NCBI GenBank assembly: GCA_016858145.1
Contig: JAEHOE010000051.1
Coordinates: 310,001-374,000 of the forward strand
Length of the DNA: 64,000 nt
DNA from: Edaphochlamys debaryana
Lineage: Eukaryota > Chlorophyta > Chlorophyceae > Chlamydomonadales
Direction: 5' to 3'
Positions 12,446 through 23,839 of the stretch are shown here, one piece after another (the stretch's first letter is position 1; each line of letters starts with the position of its first letter). The notes under the pieces were generated by a model. It did no database searches. It saw only the letters and a list, made by a program, of their open reading frames with translations, and had not been told where the DNA came from. Made by a program: the position numbers and the translations under genes.

Positions 12446-13857
12446 TTAGTAAGCCCACCGACGCGTCAGCACTCCCCTGCCTCCGAGCCATGACAGGGGT
12501 AGGCTGGGATGCGACCTGCAGAGGACAGGGACCAAAGCCGGTCGTGTCGCCCACCCGCCCCCAGCAGAGCTGCCGCCGCTGCCTTGCGGCCACCAACGAC
12601 ATCAGAAGCATAACGCCTACACATCCAAGTCTCAACTGTGACTGTGTTAGCATCGAGGTCTGCTGCAGGACAGGATCGGGCCGGAGGGAGGGCAGATGCG
12701 GATCAGCCGTCTCAGTAGGTTATCGGAAAGAGCCCCACGCACTCAGGGCCAGCTGCGCCGCACTCGGAGCCGCACCTTCCCGGCCAGCTGCTTCAGGGCT
12801 TTGACAGCTGGTCATGGGCTTCTCTTCCTGGGAGTTGGCTGGAAGGTAGAGTCTTAGAAGGGTGGTGCACCCATTCGGTCGCGCAGCATGCCCCCGTACC
12901 CTGAACACCGCACCGTGCTGCACGTGTCCACTGGCAAGCGATACGGTCGCTGGAGCTGCCCTGGCAGCCGTCCAGCGAGTGCCACACTCTGACTGTGTGA
13001 CCTCGCATGCGGCAGGCAGCGACGAACTGCAAGTGGGGAAGGACCGCGGGGCGAAGGGGGGACGCCGAGGTGCGGAAGGGCGAGAAAGGCCCCGGCAGGC
13101 CGCCCGCTGCGAGCCGCTCGCCCGCTCCACGCCAACGTCCTGTACAGACAGAAGGTGTTGAAAAACTCCAGTGCGTACAGGATAGCGCTGCAGCGCGACC
13201 TCCAAGCAATTGTCTGTCGCAGCGCAGCGCCTACGGCTATGCGAGGTTGATAGAGACAACGCTGATCACTTGTGGTGATGGTGGCGAAGCAGTGCGGTCG
13301 CCTGAGCGTTGGGCTCAGCGCGTTAAGCATGTAGTTGACAACAACAGCTGGCGCAGCATGCAGCGGAGAGGGCAAGGGCCTCGTGATCTCCATGCTTAGC
13401 ACTGACAGCAAGGAGCTTTGGCAGCTCTGTGACGTCAACGTGAAACGGCGCAGAGCTGCGGTACAGCAGCGACCTCTGAGCACCCAGGTGAGCCCCAACC
13501 CATTCAAAGCACAGTAACAGCCGTCCCAAGAGCTGCAAAAAAGCTCCAGGCTGTGTGTTGGGCCCAGGCCAGCAGCGCGCGGCTGGATGCCAGCACTGAA
13601 GACCACTGAAGAGGGCCAACGAGTCTTGGCAGCTGGACTCCTCAGCGTGGGATAGCTGCGGAGACTGCAGGAAGCAGCCAACAGCAGGCCCAGCTGCGCT
13701 GCGTAGGCCGGTCCGCTATCGACAATGTCGTCGTGCCTGCGTTCGTGCCTGCTGTCCTCCCCGCTGCTTGCTAGTCATATGTGTGCCCACCATAAAGCAG
13801 AGAAGCACCACCGTTCGCGTCAGGTTTGGGCGTGCGAAAGCATCCTCACCGGGCGCT

Positions 13858-14056
13858 GTTTGCGCAAACGCTCGTGCAGCATAGTCGCTTAAGCACGGGG
13901 GCTAATTGTTTTAGCTTTTGGTGGTCTGCCTGGCGGTCTTGCGGGGTAACCAGCTCCCGCATGCGAAAGCCCATTTTCCGGGCTTTCGCGTGCGGGAGAG
14001 GGTTCCGCACGCCAGAGCCCAATTTTTGGGCTGAACCGTGCGGAGGTTTTGTCCGC
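13858..14056. other. Hairpin cluster at inner end of P arm
   Basis: This stretch holds a perfect 12-bp palindrome GTTTGCGCAAAC at 13858-13869. A 45-nt hairpin lies at 13954-13998, with 19-bp stem CTCCCGCATGCGAAAGCCC, loop ATTTTCC and one G-T type mismatch. A second hairpin at 14005-14043 has a 7+6 bp stem and loop ATTTT. A shorter GCGGA/TCCGC stem with loop GGTTTTG follows to 14056. The same set recurs mirrored at 14311-14509 and in P2 and P3. T-rich loops with an AAAGCCC/GGGCTTT or AGCCCA/TGGGCT stem recur in series, which suggests cruciforms or structured RNA. Function unknown. Confidence 0.75.
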
Positions 14057-14310
14057 CGAGGTATAAATTGGCCCAGTAATGCGGCTGACCGCACACAACC
14101 CGTCCCTCAAGATAATTCGACTATGTCGGCTTTTCGCACGAGGTCCCTTTGGCGCGCCCGCACGCAGGCTTGGCGGCGGCGGGGCGACGGACGACGCACG
14201 GGGCGAAACACACACGAACACGCGTGTCCTCCTCCTTCTTGTCCTGCCACGCCCCGGAGACCCGCAGCAGCAGCCCGCACCGCAGCAGCCAGAAAACTGG
14301 GCTTTGCCGT
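14057..14310 (+). other. Asymmetric core of P1
   Basis: The core is 254 bp, the only part of P1 not repeated inverted within the cassette. Near its left edge it holds GTATAAATT, a TATA-box-like motif pointing right, followed by an ATG at 14122. The same core lies in opposite orientation in P2 (21975-22229) and P3 (29898-30152). Promoter function is only a suggestion from the motif. Confidence 0.65.
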
Positions 14311-15921
14311 GCGGACAAAACCTCCGCACGGTTCAGCCCAAAAATTGGGCTCTGGCGTGCGGAACCCTCTCCCGCACGCGAAAGCCCGGAAAATGGGCTT
14401 TCGCATGCGGGAGCTGGTTACCCCGCAAGACCGCCAGGCAGACCACCAAAAGCTAAAACAATTAGCCCCCGTGCTTAAGCGACTATGCTGCACGAGCGTT
14501 TGCGCAAACAGCGCCCGGTGAGGATGCTTTCGCACGCCCAAACCTGACGCGAACGGTGGTGCTTCTCTGCTTTATGGTGGGCACACATATGACTAGCAAG
14601 CAGCGGGGAGACAGCAGGCACGAACGCAGGCACGACGACATTGTCGATAGCGGACCGGCCTACGCAGCGCAGCTGGGCCTGCTGTTGGCTGCTTCCTGCA
14701 GTCTCCGCAGCTATCCCACGCTGAGGAGTCCAGCTGCCAAGACTCGTTGGCCCTCTTCAGTGGTCTTCAGTGCTGGCATCCAGCCGCGCGCTGCTGGCCT
14801 GGGCCCAACACACAGCCTGGAGCTTTTTTGCAGCTCTTGGGACGGCTGTTACTGTGCTTTGAATGGGTTGGGGCTCACCTGGGTGCTCAGAGGTCGCTGC
14901 TGTACCGCAGCTCTGCGCCGTTTCACGTTGACGTCACAGAGCTGCCAAAGCTCCTTGCTGTCAGTGCTAAGCATGGAGATCACGAGGCCCTTGCCCTCTC
15001 CGCTGCATGCTGCGCCAGCTGTTGTTGTCAACTACATGCTTAACGCGCTGAGCCCAACGCTCAGGCGACCGCACTGCTTCGCCACCATCACCACAAATGA
15101 TCAGCGTTGTCTCTGTCAACCTCGCATAGCCGTAGGCGCTGCGCTGCGACAGACAATTGCTTGGAGGTCGCGCTGCAGCGCTATCCTGTACGCACTGGAG
15201 TTTTTCAACACCTTCTGTCTGTACAGGACGTTGGCGTGGAGCGGGCGAGCGGCTCGCAGCGGGCGGCCTGCCGGGGCCTTTCTCGCCCTTCCGCACCTCG
15301 GCGTCCCCCCTTCGCCCCGCAGTCCTTCCCCACTTGCAGTTCGTCGCTGCCTGCCGCTTGTGAGGTCACACAGTCAGAGTGTGGCACTCGCTGGACGGCT
15401 GCCAGGGCAGCTCCAGCGACCGTATCGCTTGCCAGTGGACACGTGCAGCACGGTGCGGTGTTCAGGGTACGGGGGCATGCTGCGCGACCGAATGGGTGCA
15501 CCACCCTGCTAAGACTCTACCTTCCAGCCAACTCCCAGGAAGAGAAGCCCATGACCAGCTGTCAAAGCCCTGAAGCAGCTGGCTGGGAAGGCGCGGCTCC
15601 GAGTGCGGCGCAGCTGGCCCTGAGTGCGTGGGGCTCTTTCCGATAACCTACTGAGACGGCTGATCCGCATCTGCCCTCCCTCCGGCCCGATCCTGTCCTG
15701 CAGCAGACCTCGATGCTAACACAGTCACAGTTGAGACTTGGATGTGTAGGCGTTATGCTTCTGATGTCGTTGGTGGCCGCAAGGCAGCGGCGGCAGCTCT
15801 GCTGGGGGCGGGTGGGCGACACGACCGGCTTTGGTCCCTGTCCTCTGCAGGTCGCATCCCAGCCTACCCCTGTCATGGCTCGGAGGCAGGGGAGTGCTGA
15901 CGCGTCGGTGGGCTTACTAAA

Positions 15922-17609
15922 ATCAGTGGCCCCTTTGGCGTGATGGGGCAGGGCATGGGGGCCGGAGAGGCATGCACATCCATGCGGGTTCGGGGCGGGC
16001 AGGTTCGGGGTCGGGTACTCGGGTTCGGGACGGGCGGCTGTGCACCTGTCCACCCCCGAGTCCCGGTCCCCTGCACCTTTCATCCCTACCCGCCCTACAG
16101 AGGCTTGGATGGGGCGGTAGCGCTGCTGGTGACGAGGTAGGCTTGGCGAGATCACTGGCCTTTGGGAAGTGGCAAGGCCAGGGCGTCAAGACCTGTGGAC
16201 ACCCACCGGGGATGGTGGGGCGGGCGGCCGTGCCCCTGTCCTCCCTCGGGCCCCGGTCCCCTGTAGGCCGCATACCTTCCTGCCCCGTTCACAGCTTGCA
16301 TGCTTGGGGATGCGCGCCCGTGCGGCTGTGGGCTTGGCGAGATAATTGGTGTTGAGCAGGTCGTGGGGGCCAGTGGGGTGCACCCGCGGGGGCTGCGGCG
16401 GGAACCTGTGCACTTGTCCTCCCTTGCCCCCGGTCCCCTGCAGGACGCATCCCTCCCACTCTGGCGCGGATCGGAGGAGGGGACAGCGTTGCTTGTGAGT
16501 TGTAGGGCTTGGCGAGATCATGGTTTGGGAGGAGTCGAGGGCAAGACATGGAAACCCTTGCGGCAAACGACCAGGGGCGATGGTTCGTTTGGTTGTGCTC
16601 CCGCTCGCCCTCGGCCTCTGGTCGGCTGCGGGATGCAATCACTGCCCGCCCGTGCACAGCTTGTATGTTGTGGGATGCGTGTCTGTGTGGCGGTGGGCTT
16701 GGCGTGGGCCCTCGGAGATTGTCGTGTACAGAGGATGAGGGCCCTAGGGGCACAGCCCCTCTGGTGTGTGACGGGGCTGCAGGCTGTGCCCTTGTCCTTC
16801 CTCGGGCCCCGGTCCCCTGCAGGGTGCAACCCTTCCACCTGTCTACGGCTCGGATGGTTGCTGGTGCGGCTTTGGGCTTGGCGAGATGATTGGTGCCTAG
16901 AAGGTAGGGCGTTGGGGCCGGTGGGGCACACGCACGGGGCGGCGGTGTGGCGAGCCGCTTTGCACTCGTCCTCCCTCGGGCCCCGGTCCCCTGTAGGCCG
17001 CATACCTTCCTGCCCCGTTCACTGTTTGCATGCTTGGGGATGCGCGCCCGTGCGGCTGTGGGCTTGGCGAGATAATTGGTGTTGAGCAGGTCGTGGGGGC
17101 CAGAGAGGTGCACCCGCGGGGGCTGCGGCGGGAACCTGTGCACTTGTCCTCCCTTCGCCCCCGGTCCCCTGCAGGACGCATCCCTCCCACTCTGGCGCGG
17201 ATCGGAGGAGGGGACAGCGTTGCTTGTGAGTTGTAGGGCTTGGCGAGATCATGGTTTGGGAGGAGTCGAGGGCAAGACATGGAAACCCTTGCGGCAAACG
17301 ACCAGGGGCGATGGTTCGTTTGGTTGCGCGTCCGTCCTCCCTCGGCCTCTGGTCGGCTGCGGGATGCAATCACTGCCCGCCCGTGCACAGCTCGGACGCT
17401 GTGGGATGCGTGTTTGTGAGCTTGTGAGCTTGGCGAGACCATTGCCCTCGGAGGTGTCGTGGATAGAGCATGCGGGCCCGAGGGGCACACAAACTACCGT
17501 AGGGTGTGACGGGGCTTCAGGCTGTGTTCCGGTCCTCCCTAGGGCCCCTCGATCTCAGCTCGTGGGGGGCAGGAGTAGTGTTTGTGCGGCTGTGGGCTTG
17601 GCGAGATGA
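15922..17609 (+). repeat. ~180-bp satellite monomers, plus orientation (block 7)
   Basis: Mirror image of block 6 about 14183.5. Boxes occur about every 170-190 bp from near 16140. The block runs into M copy 4. Confidence 0.85.
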
Positions 17610-18705
17610 TGGGCCACTCACAGAAGCGGGCGGCTATCCCGAATGGTAGATTGGTGGTACAGGAGTCTCCAGGCATCCCGGCATTCATGTATTATTATTA
17701 TGCACACGGCAGTAGAATGATGAGGGGGTATGAGGGGAATGAAAGTCTGTCACGTGTCCGCCGAGCCCCTCCCCTTCCCGAGGTGCCGTGACCATTGCAT
17801 CTATTGCCCTCCACAACGCACCAGGCAAGAATCCAGGATTCCTCAGATATTTGAGGCCGAGCCAGCCGGGATGGGGGATGCAGGATGCAACAGGAACGCA
17901 AGGCCGAGAAGGGCTAAGGCCCGCTGCCGGCGTGCCTTAGGGGAAGCACGGTGACTTGCAGGACCCCAGCCGCCGGAATGCGGGGAGGCGTTGCAGGAAG
18001 ACGTGGGGCTCCGTTCCTCCGTTGGGCGTGAGGGCGGCTTGCGGTCCAGCCGTAGGATAAGGTAATGTGGGGCTGCAAAGGGCGTGGGATGCTTGCAATC
18101 AGCCATTGGTGAAGCCCCGCGCCTGTCCCAACAAGTGGAACGGCCTTGATGAGAGGTGCTTACTTGCGCTTGGCAAGAAGGAAACGGGTCTTAGGCGTTG
18201 TTGCTGTGTTTGCGCTGCCTTGCCCCTCTGCACTACCGTGGCCAAGCAACTAAGCGTAATGGAATAGCGTCCTTGCACCTCGCCCAGAGGGTTGCCCGCA
18301 CTCCCGTGCCCAAGGCAGCTACAACTCCTGAGATAACCCAAGCTCCAAGAACCAGACACGAGCACCCAATGGGGGAGGCCGCTGGCAACCTGGCCGTCCC
18401 CTGCACCTGGGCTGGGGTGCCTGGTCGTCTACGTCCTGCTTGGGCCTGCCTTTGCTCGGGCACGTCTGATGCTCAAGCAGCCAGAGTATGGACGACCGCA
18501 CCGGCATGATCCCTACTCCAGGCTATATATGGGTGATTACACGGCCCTAGGGAGGACCGGAGGAGGGAGGACAGAATCCCCAGCAACCGACACATCGTGG
18601 CCTGCGGTTGAGCTCCACCACCACCAGTCCTTTGCCCGCGCCAACAGAGCTCCTATCCCCAAAACGTCGTGCTCAAAGTGACAGGGGTGCGTAATGCATC
18701 CGCCC
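17610..18705 (+). repeat. Segment M, copy 4
   Basis: Direct copy of M copy 1 at an offset of 16,520 bp and mirror partner of copy 3. It has one visible substitution, CCGACACATCG near 18588 for CCGGCACATCG. Confidence 0.8.
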
Positions 18706-20364
18706 TGCAGGGGCGCCGGGCCCTAGGTGAGGACCGGAACACAGCCTGAAGCCCCGTCACACCCTCGTTTGTGTGCCCCTCGGGCCCGCATGCTCTATCC
18801 ACGACAACCTCCGAGGGCAATGGTCTCGCCAAGCTCACAAGCTCACAAACACGCATCCCACATTCCCACAGCGTCCGAGCTGTGCACGGGCGGGCAGTGA
18901 TTGCATCCCGCAGCCGACCAGAGGCCGAGGGAGGACGGACGCGCAACCAAACGAACCATCGCCCCAGGTCGTTTGCCGCAAGGGTTTCCATGTCTTGCCC
19001 TTGAATCCTTCCCAGAAACATGATCTCGCCAAGCCCTACAACTCACAAGCAATGCTCTCCCCTATACGAGCCGTGGCGGAGGAGACGGGGTGCGGCCTAC
19101 AGGGGACCGGGGGCGACGGGAGGAAAAGTGCACAGGTACCCGCCACACCACCGCCCGTGCATGTGCCCCACCGGCCCCAACGCCCTACCCTAGTACCATC
19201 TTGGCACCAATCATCTCGCCAAGCCCACAGCTGCACTCGCACGAATACCCAGGCATGCTATGGAGGGGGCGGGAAGGGTTGCGGTCTACAGGGGACCGGG
19301 GGCGAAGGGAGGACGAGTGCAAAGCGGCTCGCCACACCGCCGCCCCGTGCATGTGCCCCACCGGCCCCAACGCCCTACCTTCTAGGCACCAATCATCTCG
19401 CCAAGCCCAAAGCCGCACCAGCAACCATCCGAGCCGTAGACAGGTGGAAGGGTTGCACCCTGCAGGGGACCGGGGCCCGAGGAAGGACAAGGGCACAGCC
19501 TGCAGCCCCGTCACACACCAGAGGGGCTGTGCCCCTAGGGCCCTCATCCTCTGTACACGACAATCTCCGAGGGCCCACGCCAAGCCCACCGCCACACAGA
19601 CACGCATCCCACAGCGTCCGAGCTGTGCACGGGCGGGCAGTGATTGCATCCCGCAGCCGACCAGAGGCCGAGAGAGGACGGACGCGCAACCAAACGAACC
19701 ATCGCCCCTGGTCGTTTGCCGCAAGGGTTTCCATGTCTTGCCCTCGACTCCTCCCAAGAACCATGATCTCGCCAAGCCCTTCAACTCACAAGCAACGCTG
19801 TCCCCTCCTCCGATCCGCGCCAGAGTGGGAGGGATGCGTCCTGCAGGGGACCGGGGGCGAAGGGAGGACAAGTGCACAGGTTCCCGCCGCAGCCCCCGCG
19901 GGTGCACCCCACTGGCCCCCACGACCTGCTCAACACCAATTATCTCGCCAAGCCCACAGCCGCACGGGCGCGCATCCCCAAGCATGCAAGCTGTGAACGG
20001 GGCAGGAAGGTATGCGGCCTACAGGGGACCGGGGCCCGAGGGAGGACAGGGGCACGGCCGCCCGCCCCACCATCCCCGGTGGGTGTCCACAGGTCTTGAC
20101 GCCCTGGCCTTGCCACTTCCCAAAGGCCAGTGATCTCGCCAAGCCTACCTCGTCACCAGCAGCGCTACCGCCCCATCCAAGCCTCTGTAGGGCGGGTAGG
20201 GATGAAAGGTGCAGGGGACCGGGACTCGGGGGTGGACAGGTGCACAGCCGCCCGTCCCGAACCCGAGTACCCGACCCCGAACCTGCCCGCCCCGAACCCG
20301 CATGGATGTGCATGCCTCTCCGGCCCCCATGCCCTGCCCCATCACGCCAAAGGGGCCACTGATT
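18706..20364 (-). repeat. ~180-bp satellite monomers, minus orientation (block 8)
   Basis: Minus block shared by two overlapping palindromes: the right outer arm of the one centred at 14183.5 and the left arm of the one centred at 22102. It ends at the GCCACTGATT/TTAGTAAG junction with P2. Confidence 0.85.
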
Positions 20365-23300
20365 TTAGTAAGCCCACCGACGCGTCAGCACTCCCCTGCC
20401 TCCGAGCCATGACAGGGGTAGGCTGGGATGCGACCTGCAGAGGACAGGGACCAAAGCCGGTCGTGTCGCCCACCCGCCCCCAGCAGAGCTGCCGCCGCTG
20501 CCTTGCGGCCACCAACGACATCAGAAGCATAACGCCTACACATCCAAGTCTCAACTGTGACTGTGTTAGCATCGAGGTCTGCTGCAGGACAGGATCGGGC
20601 CGGAGGGAGGGCAGATGCGGATCAGCCGTCTCAGTAGGTTATCGGAAAGAGCCCCACGCACTCAGGGCCAGCTGCGCCGCACTCGGAGCCGCGCCTTCCC
20701 AGCCAGCTGCTTCAGGGCTTTGACAGCTGGTCATGGGCTTCTCTTCCTGGGAGTTGGCTGGAAGGTAGAGTCTTAGCAGGGTGGTGCACCCATTCGGTCG
20801 CGCAGCATGCCCCCGTACCCTGAACACCGCACCGTGCTGCACGTGTCCACTGGCAAGCGATACGGTCGCTGGAGCTGCCCTGGCAGCCGTCCAGCGAGTG
20901 CCACACTCTGACTGTGTGACCTCACAAGCGGCAGGCAGCGACGAACTGCAAGTGGGGAAGGACCGCGGGGCGAAGGGGGGACGCCGAGGTGCGGAAGGGC
21001 GAGAAAGGCCCCGGCAGGCCGCCCGCTGCGAGCCGCTCGCCCGCTCCACGCCAACGTCCTGTACAGACAGAAGGTGTTGAAAAACTCCAGTGCGTACAGG
21101 ATAGCGCTGCAGCGCGACCTCCAAGCAATTGTCTGTCGCAGCGCAGCGCCTACGGCTATGCGAGGTTGACAGAGACAACGCTGATCATTTGTGGTGATGG
21201 TGGCGAAGCAGTGCGGTCGCCTGAGCGTTGGGCTCAGCGCGTTAAGCATGTAGTTGACAACAACAGCTGGCGCAGCATGCAGCGGAGAGGGCAAGGGCCT
21301 CGTGATCTCCATGCTTAGCACTGACAGCAAGGAGCTTTGGCAGCTCTGTGACGTCAACGTGAAACGGCGCAGAGCTGCGGTACAGCAGCGACCTCTGAGC
21401 ACCCAGGTGAGCCCCAACCCATTCAAAGCACAGTAACAGCCGTCCCAAGAGCTGCAAAAAAGCTCCAGGCTGTGTGTTGGGCCCAGGCCAGCAGCGCGCG
21501 GCTGGATGCCAGCACTGAAGACCACTGAAGAGGGCCAACGAGTCTTGGCAGCTGGACTCCTCAGCGTGGGATAGCTGCGGAGACTGCAGGAAGCAGCCAA
21601 CAGCAGGCCCAGCTGCGCTGCGTAGGCCGGTCCGCTATCGACAATGTCGTCGTGCCTGCGTTCGTGCCTGCTGTCTCCCCGCTGCTTGCTAGTCATATGT
21701 GTGCCCACCATAAAGCAGAGAAGCACCACCGTTCGCGTCAGGTTTGGGCGTGCGAAAGCATCCTCACCGGGCGCTGTTTGCGCAAACGCTCGTGCAGCAT
21801 AGTCGCTTAAGCACGGGGGCTAATTGTTTTAGCTTTTGGTGGTCTGCCTGGCGGTCTTGCGGGGTAACCAGCTCCCGCATGCGAAAGCCCATTTTCCGGG
21901 CTTTCGCGTGCGGGAGAGGGTTCCGCACGCCAGAGCCCAATTTTTGGGCTGAACCGTGCGGAGGTTTTGTCCGCACGGCAAAGCCCAGTTTTCTGGCTGC
22001 TGCGGTGCGGGCTGCTGCTGCGGGTCTCCGGGGCGTGGCAGGACAAAGAAGGAGGAGGACACGCGTGTTCGTGTGTGTTTCGCCCCGTGCGTCGTCCGTC
22101 GCCCCGCCGCCGCCAAGCCTGCGTGCGGGCGCGCCAAAGGGACCTCGTGCGAAAAGCCGACATAGTCGAATTATCTTGAGGGACGGGTTGTGTGCGGTCA
22201 GCCGCATTACTGGGCCAATTTATACCTCGGCGGACAAAACCTCCGCACGGTTCAGCCCAAAAATTGGGCTCTGGCGTGCGGAACCCTCTCCCGCACGCGA
22301 AAGCCCGGAAAATGGGCTTTCGCATGCGGGAGCTGGTTACCCCGCAAGACCGCCAGGCAGACCACCAAAAGCTAAAACAATTAGCCCCCGTGCTTAAGCG
22401 ACTATGCTGCACGAGCGTTTGCGCAAACAGCGCCCGGTGAGGATGCTTTCGCACGCCCAAACCTGACGCGAACGGTGGTGCTTCTCTGCTTTATGGTGGG
22501 CACACATATGACTAGCAAGCAGCGGGGAGACAGCAGGCACGAACGCAGGCACGACGACATTGTCGATAGCGGACCGGCCTACGCAGCGCAGCTGGGCCTG
22601 CTGTTGGCTGCTTCCTGCAGTCTCCGCAGCTATCCCACGCTGAGGAGTCCAGCTGCCAAGACTCGTTGGCCCTCTTCAGTGGTCTTCAGTGCTGGCATCC
22701 AGCCGCGCGCTGCTGGCCTGGGCCCAACACACAGCCTGGAGCTTTTTTGCAGCTCTTGGGACGGCTGTTACTGTGCTTTGAATGGGTTGGGGCTCACCTG
22801 GGTGCTCAGAGGTCGCTGCTGTACCGCAGCTCTGCGCCGTTTCACGTTGACGTCACAGAGCTGCCAAAGCTCCTTGCTGTCAGTGCTAAGCATGGAGATC
22901 ACGAGGCCCTTGCCCTCTCCGCTGCATGCTGCGCCAGCTGTTGTTGTCAACTACATGCTTAACGCGCTGAGCCCAACGCTCAGGCGACCGCACTGCTTCG
23001 CCACCATCACCACAAGTGATCAGCGTTGTCTCTATCAACCTCGCATAGCCGTAGGCGCTGCGCTGCGACAGACAATTGCTTGGAGGTCGCGCTGCAGCGC
23101 TATCCTGTACGCACTGGAGTTTTTCAACACCTTCTGTCTGTACAGGACGTTGGCGTGGAGCGGGCGAGCGGCTCGCAGCGGGCGGCCTGCCGGGGCCTTT
23201 CTCGCCCTTCCGCACCTCGGCGTCCCCCCTTCGCCCCGCGGTCCTTCCCCACTTGCAGTTCGTCGCTGCCTGCCGCATGCGAGGTCACACAGTCAGAGTG

Positions 23301-23839
23301 TGGCACTCGCTGGACGGCTGCCAGGGCAGCTCCAGCGACCGTATCGCTTGCCAGTGGACACGTGCAGCACGGTGCGGTGTTCAGGGTACGGGGGCATGCT
23401 GCGCGACCGAATGGGTGCACCACCCTTCTAAGACTCTACCTTCCAGCCAACTCCCAGGAAGAGAAGCCCATGACCAGCTGTCAAAGCCCTGAAGCAGCTG
23501 GCCGGGAAGGTGCGGCTCCGAGTGCGGCGCAGCTGGCCCTGAGTGCGTGGGGCTCTTTCCGATAACCTACTGAGACGGCTGATCCGCATCTGCCCTCCCT
23601 CCGGCCCGATCCTGTCCTGCAGCAGACCTCGATGCTAACACAGTCACAGTTGAGACTTGGATGTGTAGGCGTTATGCTTCTGATGTCGTTGGTGGCCGCA
23701 AGGCAGCGGCGGCAGCTCTGCTGGGGGCGGGTGGGCGACACGACCGGCTTTGGTCCCTGTCCTCTGCAGGTCGCATCCCAGCCTACCCCTGTCATGGCTC
23801 GGAGGCAGGGGAGTGCTGACGCGTCGGTGGGCTTACTAA
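20365..23839. repeat. Palindromic cassette P2 (whole-cassette inversion of P1)
   Basis: Arms 20365-21974 and 22230-23839 flank a 255-bp core at 21975-22229; mirrored coordinates sum to 44204. The left arm carries the type-b variants (CGCGCCTTCCCAG near 20691; TCTTAGCAGG near 20771) and the right arm the type-a variants. The core reads as the reverse complement of the P1 core. P2 therefore equals P1 turned round as one block. The type-b arm is open for 318 codons, as in P1. Confidence 0.8.

Larger units (their letters stand above)
12446..15921. repeat. Palindromic cassette P1
   Basis: Two inverted arms of about 1.61 kb (12446-14056 and 14311-15921) flank a 254-bp core. The arms differ at diagnostic sites. 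The left arm has CGCACCTTCCCGG near 12771 and TCTTAGAAGG near 12851 (type a). The right arm, read inward on the other strand, has CGCGCCTTCCCAG and TCTTAGCAGG (type b). A 318-codon open frame in the type-b arm is broken by an extra C in the type-a arm (near 13757), so coding is doubtful. Nothing in the arms is recognised as a known transposon. Confidence 0.8.

Noticed and set aside
14556..15512. A 318-codon open frame present in P arms (also 20773-21729, 22475-23431, 28696-29652)
   Set aside because: It recurs because the arms recur. In the P1 left arm one extra C removes its start, and the translation has no recognisable domain or consistent composition. Kept only as a remark.
18773..19996. 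A 407-codon frame across satellite monomers and its mirror at 8371-9594
   Set aside because: It runs through ~180-bp monomers in the minus-oriented blocks and changes length with monomer recombination. No protein family features.
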